This document shows positions 16,453-25,015 of a stretch of 48,899 nucleotides of DNA, one piece after another (positions within the stretch are counted from its first letter, which is position 1; each line of letters opens with the position of its first letter). The translations under genes were made by a program, and so were the position numbers. The DNA is from an uncultured Cellvibrio sp. (GTDB lineage Bacteria > Pseudomonadota > Gammaproteobacteria > Pseudomonadales > Cellvibrionaceae). The notes below the pieces were generated by a model. It was not told where the DNA came from. It searched no databases and worked only from the letters and a program-made list of their open reading frames with translations. Location of the stretch: positions 1 to 48,899 of the forward strand of contig CAMLOU010000008.1 in NCBI GenBank assembly GCA_946481735.1, in the 5' to 3' direction.

Positions 16453-18606
16453 GTGAACAGTCTTTTTAAAACAGGCATGCAATATACTCAGGACAACCGC
16501 TTCTTACGCATTGAGACCGGCTTGGGTAAAGATGCCTTGATGCTTAGACGCGTGCAAGGTACCGAAGCCTTTTCCCAACTCTTTCGCTTTGAACTGGACC
16601 TGCTGTCCTACGAAGAAAATATCAATCCAGCCGATATTATCGGCGATCATGTTGCTTTGTTTATTGACGCTAATAGCACAACACCACGCTACCTGAACGG
16701 CTTTGTTAAAAGCTTCGTTTATACCGGCCTGGAAAAACGCGGCCTTTATGGTTACAAGGCAGAGATTGTTCCCTGGTTATGGTTTTTGGACAAACGCACC
16801 AACTGTCGGGTTTACCAGAACCAGAACGTGCAACAAATTATTGAAGCCGTGCTGGGTGAGTTGGGATTTAAGGACTACGTATTTTCTCTCAGCGAGGAAC
16901 ATGCGGAACTGGAATACTGTGTCCAATATCAGGAATCCGACTTCCGGTTCGTTTCGAGACTGATGGAACAAGAAGGAATCTTTTATTATTTTGAGCACCA
17001 AGCCGACAAACATATTCTGCATATTGTTGACAATGCTGCCGCGTACCAGACACTGGATGAAGAAACCCTCGAACACAGCTCCGGCTCCCGGGGCAAACAC
17101 TACATCAATCGCTGGCAACACCGGTTTCAATATTGCTCTGGCGCCTTTGCACAAACGGATTTTAATTTCGAGAATCCCAACCATTCCCTTTTGACCGAAA
17201 CGGCTACCTCTATCAAGCTTAAAAACAACGCACCATTGGAGATGTTCGACTTTCCCGGCAACTATCGCGACACCCAGCAAGGTCAAAGCCTTACCCGCCT
17301 GCGCATGCAGCAGGAGGAAATGGCTTATGAAAATATCGTGGCAGACACCAATATTCCCTCGCTGATACTGGGGCGTAAATTCAAACTGCGCTCTGACGAA
17401 AACGTTGCTGACAACAAAAAGCCATTCGTTATCACCCAAATCCAACACCTTGGCTTCGACGGCAGTTACCTTGAAGAAAAAGACAGCAACGGAACATCGC
17501 TGGGCGCGAGCTACAGCAACCAGTTTTCCTGTATTCCTGCTGACATCAGTTTTCGTCCTCCCTGCCAGATCAGGAAACCCAAAATTGATGGTGTTCAAAC
17601 GGCTGTCGTAGTCGGCAAAGCCGGTGACGAAATTTATACGGATAAATACGGCCGCGTTAAATTGCAATTTCACTGGGACAGATACGGCAGCAAGAATGAG
17701 GAAAGTTCCTGCTGGGTGCGTGTGGCAACGCCCTGGGCTGGCACCAAATGGGGAACGCTGAACATTCCCCGTGTCGGGCAGGAAGTGGTCGTGACCTTTG
17801 TGAATGGCGACCCGGATCAACCCCTGGTGATCGGTGGCGTTTACAACAGCGCGCACATGCCGCCGGTTTCATTGCCCGATGGAAAACATTATGCAGGGAT
17901 GAAATCCCGCTCAGCTAAAGGCGACAGTGCATCATTTAATGAAATGTCTATCGACGACACCAAGGGTTCAGAACAACTCAAATTCCATGCGCAAAAAGAT
18001 TTCAATACCACGGTAGGCAATGATCTGTCTTCTGCCGTTACCGGCAACGCCAGTTACAGTGTCGATGGCAACTCCTCTTCCACCATCGGTGGCAATGCTA
18101 CCCACAGCGTACAGGGCGATGAAACAGCAAGCGTGCAAGGCAATCAGGATGCGAGTGTTCAGGGAAATCGCAGCAGCACAATTGCAGGCAATCTGACGGA
18201 AAACACGGCAGGAAAAGTGGAAGCATCCATCGGCTCCAGCGAAAGCCGCACCGTGGGTACCAATCAGGATCTCACTGTCGGTACCAATCAGGTATTAAAC
18301 ATCGGCGCAAACCAAATCCTGGGGGTCGGCGCCAATCAGGAAACCTCAGTCGGCGGCAACCAAACCGTCAATGTCAGCGGCAACCAGAATATCAGTGCGC
18401 TCTCGCAAAACGTGTCTATCTCGACCAATGCCAATACCTCGGCATTGAACATCAATGTACTCGGTCAAGCACAAATTAATCTTTCCGTCGCGGGTTCCAG
18501 TATCAGTATTGATGCCTCGGGTATTACCTTATCCATGGGCGCGAGCTTTGTAAAAATTGATGCGATGGGTGTCAGTGTGATGGGCCCGCTGGTCAAGTTG
18601 AATTAA
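16453..18606 (+). CDS. vgrG: Type VI secretion spike protein VgrG
   Basis: VgrG forms the trimeric needle tip of the type VI secretion system and carries effectors on its end. This 717-residue protein has the gp27-like base (QGTEAFSQLFRFELDLLS, QYQESDFRFVSRLMEQEGIF), a gp5-like OB fold (DKYGRVKLQFHWDRYG, SCWVRVATPWAGTKWG, IPRVGQEVVVTF, NGDPDQPLVIG) and a C-terminal beta-helix built from many short G-N/V-x-G repeats (about 520-660), ending SVMGPLVKLN. There is no added enzymatic domain. The GTG at 16453 is preferred because AAGGAG (16441-16446) touches the ATG at 16447 but is six bases from the GTG. It opens a four-gene plus-strand cassette with the adaptor, Rhs toxin and immunity genes. No sheath, baseplate or membrane-complex genes are nearby, so this is an orphan cargo island. 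Confidence 0.95.
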   Translation: MNSLFKTGMQYTQDNRFLRIETGLGKDALMLRRVQGTEAFSQLFRFELDLLSYEENINPADIIGDHVALFIDANSTTPRYLNGFVKSFVYTGLEKRGLYGYKAEIVPWLWFLDKRTNCRVYQNQNVQQIIEAVLGELGFKDYVFSLSEEHAELEYCVQYQESDFRFVSRLMEQEGIFYYFEHQADKHILHIVDNAAAYQTLDEETLEHSSGSRGKHYINRWQHRFQYCSGAFAQTDFNFENPNHSLLTETATSIKLKNNAPLEMFDFPGNYRDTQQGQSLTRLRMQQEEMAYENIVADTNIPSLILGRKFKLRSDENVADNKKPFVITQIQHLGFDGSYLEEKDSNGTSLGASYSNQFSCIPADISFRPPCQIRKPKIDGVQTAVVVGKAGDEIYTDKYGRVKLQFHWDRYGSKNEESSCWVRVATPWAGTKWGTLNIPRVGQEVVVTFVNGDPDQPLVIGGVYNSAHMPPVSLPDGKHYAGMKSRSAKGDSASFNEMSIDDTKGSEQLKFHAQKDFNTTVGNDLSSAVTGNASYSVDGNSSSTIGGNATHSVQGDETASVQGNQDASVQGNRSSTIAGNLTENTAGKVEASIGSSESRTVGTNQDLTVGTNQVLNIGANQILGVGANQETSVGGNQTVNVSGNQNISALSQNVSISTNANTSALNINVLGQAQINLSVAGSSISIDASGITLSMGASFVKIDAMGVSVMGPLVKLN

Positions 18607-18644
18607 TCAACATCAACAGACTGATCAAAAGGACACTGTCACAC

Positions 18645-19955
18645 ATGAAGAAACAACAAAATCCGTTCGAGAAGGAACTGGAAAAACTTGACGAGCAATG
18701 GGAAACGTTTATTGACAGCGAAATGCCCATATTTCATTGGGTTTTCACGCCAGACGACAGTCAGCTGGCATTGACATTTATCAAAGTCAAAGAACAACTG
18801 GACGAAAAAAATCCGCATTTATTTATTCATTTAAATAGCGAGTTCGACAGCGCGGAAAATTTTGGTTATCAGCTGGCGACTGAAATGAGCCGGCTCATTG
18901 ACGATGGACTGGCTGACGTCGACAAAGAAGAAAGTGATAATTCTTTGGCCTGGCAAACCCCCGATTTGACTGCCTGTCGCAGTGGCTTCCAGGCGTTGTT
19001 CCGCACCTGCAACGCAGCCATTCATGCGTTTGGTGATTATGTTCATACAGTGACCCTGGCCATCACGCCCACTGCGGTAACCGATAGCAAAGGCTACATC
19101 GATTGGTGGGGACAATGCTGCGATATCCACACTGAATTCACCTGGCCCAAATTGCTGCGCCTGTTGGTGCTGGATACCCACGCGGATTCTGCCCTGGCAC
19201 AACTCGCCAAAAAACGATCCCAACATATTCACAGTGCTATTGCACCGGTCAACATGCGCGACGCCATGCGAGCTGTTTTACACGCGGCGGATGACGGCTC
19301 ACCCGGCGCAAGGTTGCGCCAACATATGGTGGATCTGCAAGAAGCGGCCGGCAAACAACAACGCGATGCCTTGGAAACTCACGCCGCCGCAGCCTTGGCT
19401 ATTGTCCAGCAACAGCACTGGCTCGATATGTGGGTTGCGGTCCTGCTAACCCGCGCCGCCGGGTATTTGAATATGCAATCCTTTGAGGAAGCCCTGGCAG
19501 ACTATCGCGCGGCACAACCCATCGCCCAGCAAGGCGAATCCGAAGCCATTGCGGGCTGCGACAAATTGTTTGTGCAAGCCCAGGTTTGCGAAGGCACATG
19601 TTTGTTTAACATGGAGCGGTTTGAGGAAGCGGCGCTGGTCTACGACAGAGCAGCCCAGGCCGCCGAACAACGCGAGGATTTATTCTTGAGTCTCGACAGC
19701 TGGCGCATGGCAAGTTTTTGCATGGAGCGAAACAAAGATCAAAAACAGGCCTGGCGTTACGCGAAAAACTCATTGGATATCAGCCGTAAGATGGATGCGC
19801 AACAACGCAGCCAATCCACGCTACCCTTTCTCGGTCAAGCAATGATTCGCCTCAGCCCCACCACCGAAGTCCGGGACCAGGTGAAACTGACATTCGCTGA
19901 ATTACTTAACGACGATTGGCTCGACCAGGTTCAACAGGTGGCCAAAGCATGTTAA
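18645..19955 (+). CDS. TPR-containing candidate type VI effector adaptor
   Basis: This 436-residue protein has no signal peptide or membrane segment. The N-terminal part (1-180) is an unrecognised domain, FEKELEKLDEQWETFIDSE onward with YIDWWGQCC near 165. The C-terminal half is helical, with TPR-like repeats (NMQSFEEALADYRAAQPIA, NMERFEEAALVYDRAAQAA). It shows no DUF4123, DUF1795 (EagR) or DUF2169 features, the known adaptor families that load effectors on VgrG or PAAR. It sits 38 bases after vgrG, and its stop overlaps the ATG of the Rhs gene by seven bases. That is the position adaptor genes usually take, so I infer a chaperone or adaptor role for the Rhs cargo. The function is unproven and a structural accessory role is also possible. 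Confidence 0.75.
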   Translation: MKKQQNPFEKELEKLDEQWETFIDSEMPIFHWVFTPDDSQLALTFIKVKEQLDEKNPHLFIHLNSEFDSAENFGYQLATEMSRLIDDGLADVDKEESDNSLAWQTPDLTACRSGFQALFRTCNAAIHAFGDYVHTVTLAITPTAVTDSKGYIDWWGQCCDIHTEFTWPKLLRLLVLDTHADSALAQLAKKRSQHIHSAIAPVNMRDAMRAVLHAADDGSPGARLRQHMVDLQEAAGKQQRDALETHAAAALAIVQQQHWLDMWVAVLLTRAAGYLNMQSFEEALADYRAAQPIAQQGESEAIAGCDKLFVQAQVCEGTCLFNMERFEEAALVYDRAAQAAEQREDLFLSLDSWRMASFCMERNKDQKQAWRYAKNSLDISRKMDAQQRSQSTLPFLGQAMIRLSPTTEVRDQVKLTFAELLNDDWLDQVQQVAKAC

Positions 19956-22900
19956 TCGCCAAACACTTTGATCCGGTTCTCGGTATTGATATTCACATCC
20001 TGATTACACCTGCAGGACCGATTCCCATTCCGCATCCGCACATTGCTTTAATTCTCGACCCTATCGATTACATTCCGGTATTCAACCTGGGTGCGACCGT
20101 ATGGGTCGGTGGTGTGCCGCGCGCCGATGCCGGCACTGCCGGCATGCCGATTCCGCACTTCCCCCTGGGCGGCAGCTTTGTCAAACCGCCCATGAATGAA
20201 AATGAAATCTTTATGGGCAGCTCAACCGTGGTTGCCGACGGTGCACCGCTCAGCTTCACCGCCCTGCCCGCACTCAGCTGTCACGACATCGGCATGATCG
20301 CGCCGATCCGCATGAAAAAACCGAAAAAGTCTTACGGCATGGTGTTGCCCACCTCCGTATTACTGGCTATTCCCGTGGGTATGCCTGTTATGGTCGGCGG
20401 ACCACCGACAGTCGATATGATGGCGCTAGCCATGCGCGGTGGCATGTCGGCGTTAGGCGCTTCGTTCAAAAAACTGCGCAAGATGCAGAAGAAAAGCCCG
20501 CGCATGAAAAAAATCTCCAACGCTGTACACAATCGCGCAAAAAAAGCGATGGATAAGCTCGGTGTGCCGGCAAATGTGCGCAACAAAATACATCGCGGTA
20601 TCTGTACGGTGACCGGCCACCCGGTCGATGTTGCCAGCGGCAAGATGTTCACCGATCACATCGATTTTTCACTCCCCGGTCCACTGCCACTGGTGTGGGA
20701 AAGAGTCTGGTACAGCACATCAGTTTATGACGGCCCGTTAGGCCACGGCTGGCATCACAGTTACGATGTGCAGCTATGTGAAGTCGATAATGCCGTGGCC
20801 GTGCGTATGGCCGACGGGCGATCTGTTGCGTTTCCTTCACTTAAAGCCGGCGAGACCAGTTTTGATCGACAGGAGAGGATGACGTTAATCAAGGATGTAC
20901 AAGGCTACGCATTGGATACCAGCGAGGGGCTACGCTATCGGTTCTCGCCATTGAATGACGACATTGCAAACCAGCTGTTGATGTCACTCAAGCAAAAACC
21001 AAGCGGTGCAGCGATTGATTTTCAATACACAACGGATGGCCGCTTGCTTCAGATTATCGACAGCGGCGGACGCTTTATCCGCTTCACCCATACCGATGAT
21101 GGACGCATCCATCAGATTCTGCTACCTGAACCACAATCCAATGTCACTCGGGATCATACAGCGCCACAATGGTTCTGCGCCGTCGAATATCATTATCGCG
21201 ATGGTCTGTTAGTCAGCACGGACGATGCGCTCAAGCAGCCGCTGCTCTATCACTATGAGCATCGATTATTAGTGAAGGAAACCTTCCGTAATAACCTCAG
21301 CTTTTATTTTGAATACGACGGCACGGATCACAATGCACGCTGCATAAAAACCTGGGGCGACGGTGGCATTTATGGACGGCATATTCACTACGACACCGCC
21401 AGCAATATCACTTACGTAAAAGACTCCCTGGGCCACGTAACGACTTATTATCATGATGGCGTACTACCTTTTAAAGTCATTGATCCGTTACAACATACGA
21501 CTTTTACGGAACACAACGATTACGCTCAGGTCATCAGCGAGACGAATGAACTGGGTTACAGAACCCAATATGAATATGACGAGCGTGGTAATACAACAAA
21601 AATAACCCGCGCCGATAATATCAGCCTTCAATTTATCTATGATGAAAACGAGAATCTCATAGAATTTATTGATGCAGTGGGCAATAGCTGGCGTTATGAA
21701 CATGATCCTTTCAATCGGCTTATCGCCAGGATAAATCCGCTCGGCTACGCTACGTGCTACGAATATGCCGATGCTGCGCTCAGTTCAGTCACAGATACCG
21801 GCGGAAACCAATTTTATTTCCACTATGATCAGAATCTGAACCTGCGTAGCATCCGGGAAGGCAATACTGACCAGGTCCTGCTGGAGCATGACGCGCTCGG
21901 TAATTTGATTGCATCGCAGGACAACCGTGGTAACCGTCGCAGACTTTACTACGATAAATTAGGACGAGTGCACAAGATCGAGGAGCCCGATGGGAATGTT
22001 CGGCTGTTTGCCTACGATGGTGAAGACAATATCGTTCGAGCCAAGGACCAGCAATACGATATTTTTCTTGCGTACCGCGGCATGGGCCAACTGGTTTCGC
22101 GTACGCAGGCTGGCACCAGCATTACCTTCGAATATGACACAGAAGAACAACTTATCGCCATCTATAACGAGCATGGCCGGGTTTATCAGTTTGAACGCAA
22201 TGCGCGCGGCGACATTATCAGTGAATCCGGCTTTGATGGACTCATGCGGCAATTTATTAAAGATCCGGCAGGTCGTACTACGCGCATAAACCGTGCAGGC
22301 CAGCGCTACTCTACTTATCACTACGACGCGAACAATCAGCTTAGCCGGGTACTGCATAACGATGGTTCATATAAGGAGTTTTCCTACCGGGCAGATGGAG
22401 AGCTGATAAAAGCATCCAATGAATCCATTTCGCTTCAGTGGGAACTGGACCCATTGGGTAGAATTTGCAAAGAGTATCAAGGCGAATTTTGGGTTTCCTC
22501 TGAATATGATGCTTTAGGTTACCGTACGGCTATTCAATCTTCCCTGGGGCTCGACCAACGCATTGTGCGCAATCAACGTGGTGACGTACTCAGGATCTCC
22601 ACTGGAGAAAAACAGTTTGAAGCTGATTTCAAGCGGGATCACCAAGGCCTTGAGATAGAGCGCAGCCTGCCCGGCGGAATTCATAGCCGCTGGAGCCGCG
22701 ACAAGCTGGGCCGACCGATTCGTCATGAAATTACTCAAAGCAAACAACTTCACAGCAGCAAGACGTATTTGTGGGGTTTGAATAACCGATTACTCAAATT
22801 GATTGACCAGTTTAATCGCGAAACGGTGTTCCAGCATGATGCCTTGGGCAATTTGCTATCGGCGCGCTACAGCGATAACAGCTTCGATCTACGCATGCCT

Positions 22901-24250
22901 GACGCCGTCGGCAACCTTTTTAAAACACAAGCGCAAAGTGACCGCGAATACGGGCCGGCCGGCCAACTACTCGCGGTACATTCAACCAAGGGCACCACAC
23001 GCTACCACTACGACGTCGAAGGCAATCTGATCAGTAAGCTTGAACCTGGCGATAAACGCTGGCGCTATGAATGGAACGGCAGCGGCATGCTGGCGAATGT
23101 CATTCGCCCGGACGGCAAGCAGGTTAGCTTTGCTTACGATCCGCTCGGCCGACGAATTCGCAAGACCTTCAACAATAAAATGACCCATTGGATATGGGAC
23201 GGCAACAATCCGCTCCATGAGTGGGTTGAATATCTTCCCCAAACATTCAATGCGACACCGCTGTCAGCACGACAACAAATTGCTGAAGATATCCGCGCAG
23301 ACCAGCGTCAACAACTACTGCAAGCCCTCGAACCCCAAGGCCCTCCCGCATTTGAAGAAGGTAATATCGACAAACCTGTTACCTGGCTTTTTGAACCCGA
23401 CAGCTTCACACCCATGGCAAAACTTGTGGGGGATGAATACTATTCCATCATCGCCGACCACCTCGGCACACCGAGCGTCGTCTTCGACAAAAATGGTCAG
23501 CAAGTCTGGGCCAGCGAGATTGATATATGGGGCAATCTACGGCAGCTGCGCGGCGAGAAAGATTTTTGTCCATTCCGGTTTCCGGGGCAGTATGAGGATA
23601 GTGAGACTGGGCTTTATTACAATCGGTTCAGGTATTATGAACCAGCGACAGGATGTTATATTAGCCAAGATCCGATTAGGCTATCAGGTGGAAGTAAGTT
23701 TTATGCTTACGTTCAAGATCCCATTACCTGGACAGATCCGTTAGGACTAAAAGGTGGTTGTGAAAAATATGGGGACATACCGCAAGAACACCACGCCCGG
23801 TATGACCGCTATCTAGCCAGAAATCCAGAAAAGGTACTCGCTCCGAACGATTGGTATAAACGAGCTCAGCAAGCTTGGGCAAATAATGCTGGGGGTAATG
23901 AATTTGAAAGAGCAGTAAGAGAGTTTATGGGGGCTCCTTTAGGTCGAGGCTCTAAACCGGTCTCAATAGACGGATATATCCCCGACTTACCTGTAGGAAA
24001 AGAATTTGGAGTCACAGACATTAAAAATGTAGAAAACTTATGTAATTCACCCCAGTTAACTGCTTTTAGTGACTATGCCGCTGATAACAACTTGCCATTC
24101 AGCATTGTCATTTCTCCAAGAACAGAAACCGTCTCTGGTCCATTATTGGACAACATTCGTAAATCAGGCGGTGAGTTAATGGAGTTTGACGAAGTGACTC
24201 AAGAATTTAGTTTTATCGATATAAGCAAAGAAGGTCCTTGGAAAAGGTAA
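19949..24250 (+). CDS. PAAR-like/Rhs polymorphic toxin with C-terminal nuclease-like domain
   Basis: The 1433-residue protein is a probable type VI effector. The N-terminal part (1-160) is proline/glycine-rich and PAAR-like (PIPIPHPHIALILDPIDYIP, GTAGMPIPHFPLGG), suited to cap a VgrG tip. A basic stretch follows, then a DUF6531-like entry (GHPVDVASGKMFTDHIDFSL) and the Rhs/YD shell (DPLGRI, YDALG and similar). The shell ends with the conserved RFRYYEPATGCYISQDPIRL and DPLGL at 1263-1267, where Rhs proteins cut themselves. The tail (1268-1433) is the variable toxin. IPDLP with Asp1346 and TDIKN with Asp1357 and Lys1359 match a PD-(D/E)xK nuclease core, closest in memory to Tox-REase-7. There is no N-terminal transmembrane pair of the EagR-dependent kind. 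The ATG at 19949 overlaps the upstream stop. The tail is visibly more AT-rich than the shell. Confidence 0.92.
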   Translation: MLIAKHFDPVLGIDIHILITPAGPIPIPHPHIALILDPIDYIPVFNLGATVWVGGVPRADAGTAGMPIPHFPLGGSFVKPPMNENEIFMGSSTVVADGAPLSFTALPALSCHDIGMIAPIRMKKPKKSYGMVLPTSVLLAIPVGMPVMVGGPPTVDMMALAMRGGMSALGASFKKLRKMQKKSPRMKKISNAVHNRAKKAMDKLGVPANVRNKIHRGICTVTGHPVDVASGKMFTDHIDFSLPGPLPLVWERVWYSTSVYDGPLGHGWHHSYDVQLCEVDNAVAVRMADGRSVAFPSLKAGETSFDRQERMTLIKDVQGYALDTSEGLRYRFSPLNDDIANQLLMSLKQKPSGAAIDFQYTTDGRLLQIIDSGGRFIRFTHTDDGRIHQILLPEPQSNVTRDHTAPQWFCAVEYHYRDGLLVSTDDALKQPLLYHYEHRLLVKETFRNNLSFYFEYDGTDHNARCIKTWGDGGIYGRHIHYDTASNITYVKDSLGHVTTYYHDGVLPFKVIDPLQHTTFTEHNDYAQVISETNELGYRTQYEYDERGNTTKITRADNISLQFIYDENENLIEFIDAVGNSWRYEHDPFNRLIARINPLGYATCYEYADAALSSVTDTGGNQFYFHYDQNLNLRSIREGNTDQVLLEHDALGNLIASQDNRGNRRRLYYDKLGRVHKIEEPDGNVRLFAYDGEDNIVRAKDQQYDIFLAYRGMGQLVSRTQAGTSITFEYDTEEQLIAIYNEHGRVYQFERNARGDIISESGFDGLMRQFIKDPAGRTTRINRAGQRYSTYHYDANNQLSRVLHNDGSYKEFSYRADGELIKASNESISLQWELDPLGRICKEYQGEFWVSSEYDALGYRTAIQSSLGLDQRIVRNQRGDVLRISTGEKQFEADFKRDHQGLEIERSLPGGIHSRWSRDKLGRPIRHEITQSKQLHSSKTYLWGLNNRLLKLIDQFNRETVFQHDALGNLLSARYSDNSFDLRMPDAVGNLFKTQAQSDREYGPAGQLLAVHSTKGTTRYHYDVEGNLISKLEPGDKRWRYEWNGSGMLANVIRPDGKQVSFAYDPLGRRIRKTFNNKMTHWIWDGNNPLHEWVEYLPQTFNATPLSARQQIAEDIRADQRQQLLQALEPQGPPAFEEGNIDKPVTWLFEPDSFTPMAKLVGDEYYSIIADHLGTPSVVFDKNGQQVWASEIDIWGNLRQLRGEKDFCPFRFPGQYEDSETGLYYNRFRYYEPATGCYISQDPIRLSGGSKFYAYVQDPITWTDPLGLKGGCEKYGDIPQEHHARYDRYLARNPEKVLAPNDWYKRAQQAWANNAGGNEFERAVREFMGAPLGRGSKPVSIDGYIPDLPVGKEFGVTDIKNVENLCNSPQLTAFSDYAADNNLPFSIVISPRTETVSGPLLDNIRKSGGELMEFDEVTQEFSFIDISKEGPWKR

Positions 24251-24255
24251 TAAAT

Positions 24256-24657
24256 ATGAGCCTTGCAATACACGCCTATTTTTTAAACGGACAGAAGCCA
24301 ACTGAAGAATGGGCTTTCAACTCTATAACCAACCTTTTTTCTCGCTCCAATGGAGTCAAAAGTAATGTGTCCGTCAACCCATTCACTAAAAAAAAGTTTC
24401 TTAAATTGACTATTGATGAAAGCTATTCCGTAAGCGTATTTTTTGATAGCGGGCAAAGTGTAACCGACGATCTAAAGTTTATTATGGGGGAAGAAGCTTC
24501 CTGTAACTCAAGAATCAGGATTCTCTTTGGTCCGGATACAGAAAACAATTTTGATGAGATTAAAGTAATTATTCTGGATTTCCTCCAAGACTTGGAAGAC
24601 GTCCTAATATATAACGCAAATCAAGAGAAAGTCATCTCCAATTCCTTTGGACAATAA
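24256..24657 (+). CDS. Probable immunity protein to the Rhs toxin
   Basis: This 133-residue soluble protein starts five bases after the Rhs stop. The ATG at 24256 has AAGG eight bases upstream, inside the end of the Rhs gene; the in-frame ATG at 24238 overlaps the toxin gene and has no better site. It has no signal peptide, as expected for protection against a cytoplasmic nuclease, and it is acidic near the C-terminus (NNFDEIKVIILDFLQDLEDV). I recognise no named immunity family. The role is inferred from its place directly after a polymorphic toxin and from its AT-rich composition, like that of the toxin tail and unlike the Rhs shell. Confidence 0.75.
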   Translation: MSLAIHAYFLNGQKPTEEWAFNSITNLFSRSNGVKSNVSVNPFTKKKFLKLTIDESYSVSVFFDSGQSVTDDLKFIMGEEASCNSRIRILFGPDTENNFDEIKVIILDFLQDLEDVLIYNANQEKVISNSFGQ

Positions 24658-24678
24658 TAGCTTATGAGTTGGTGATGA

Positions 24679-24921
24679 CTATAACTTCACTTCCTGCAAA
24701 ATCATCACCGCACTCTGCACATGCTGCGCCGCCTCATAACCCAGGCTAGTCAGATATCCACCATCAGCCTGGGTTAGCAAGCCTTTTTCAAAAAGACGCT
24801 GTGAGGCGGCTATGGTTGCAGGTGTCGCATCGGAATGAACTTTGATACCCGCCAGGGTAGTTGATAAATCAAACTTCATCAGAACATTCATTTCATCAAG
24901 CATATCGGTAGAGATTGACAT
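24679..24921 (-). CDS. TIGR02647-family small protein
   Basis: This 80-residue protein of unknown function has the conserved features I recall for TIGR02647: an N-terminal LDEMNVLMKFDLSTTLAGIKVH segment (described here in parts), then AASQRLFEKGLLTQADGGYL and TSLGYEAAQHVQ. The middle looks like a small winged-helix or helical fold, but no DNA-binding role is shown. The ATG at 24921 is chosen over a TTG two codons upstream; AGGAAA lies about eight bases before the ATG. It converges on the immunity gene with a 21-base gap, so it bounds the type VI cassette on the right and is probably core chromosome. Confidence 0.75.
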   Translation of the reverse strand: MSISTDMLDEMNVLMKFDLSTTLAGIKVHSDATPATIAASQRLFEKGLLTQADGGYLTSLGYEAAQHVQSAVMILQEVKL

Positions 24922-25015
24922 AAGCAAAGTTTCCTGTGTTATTAAAATTATTCATATAAAAGTATCATTAACGCATTCGTCATTATCAATAGATTTTACG
25001 TTTAACGCTCATCCA

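Noticed and set aside
16777..17856. Long antisense frame in vgrG
   Set aside because: It is fully covered by the strongly supported VgrG domains; a by-product of codon bias.
24238..24255. Immunity protein starting inside the Rhs gene
   Set aside because: The ATG at 24238 lacks a ribosome site, whereas the ATG at 24256 has AAGG at proper spacing.
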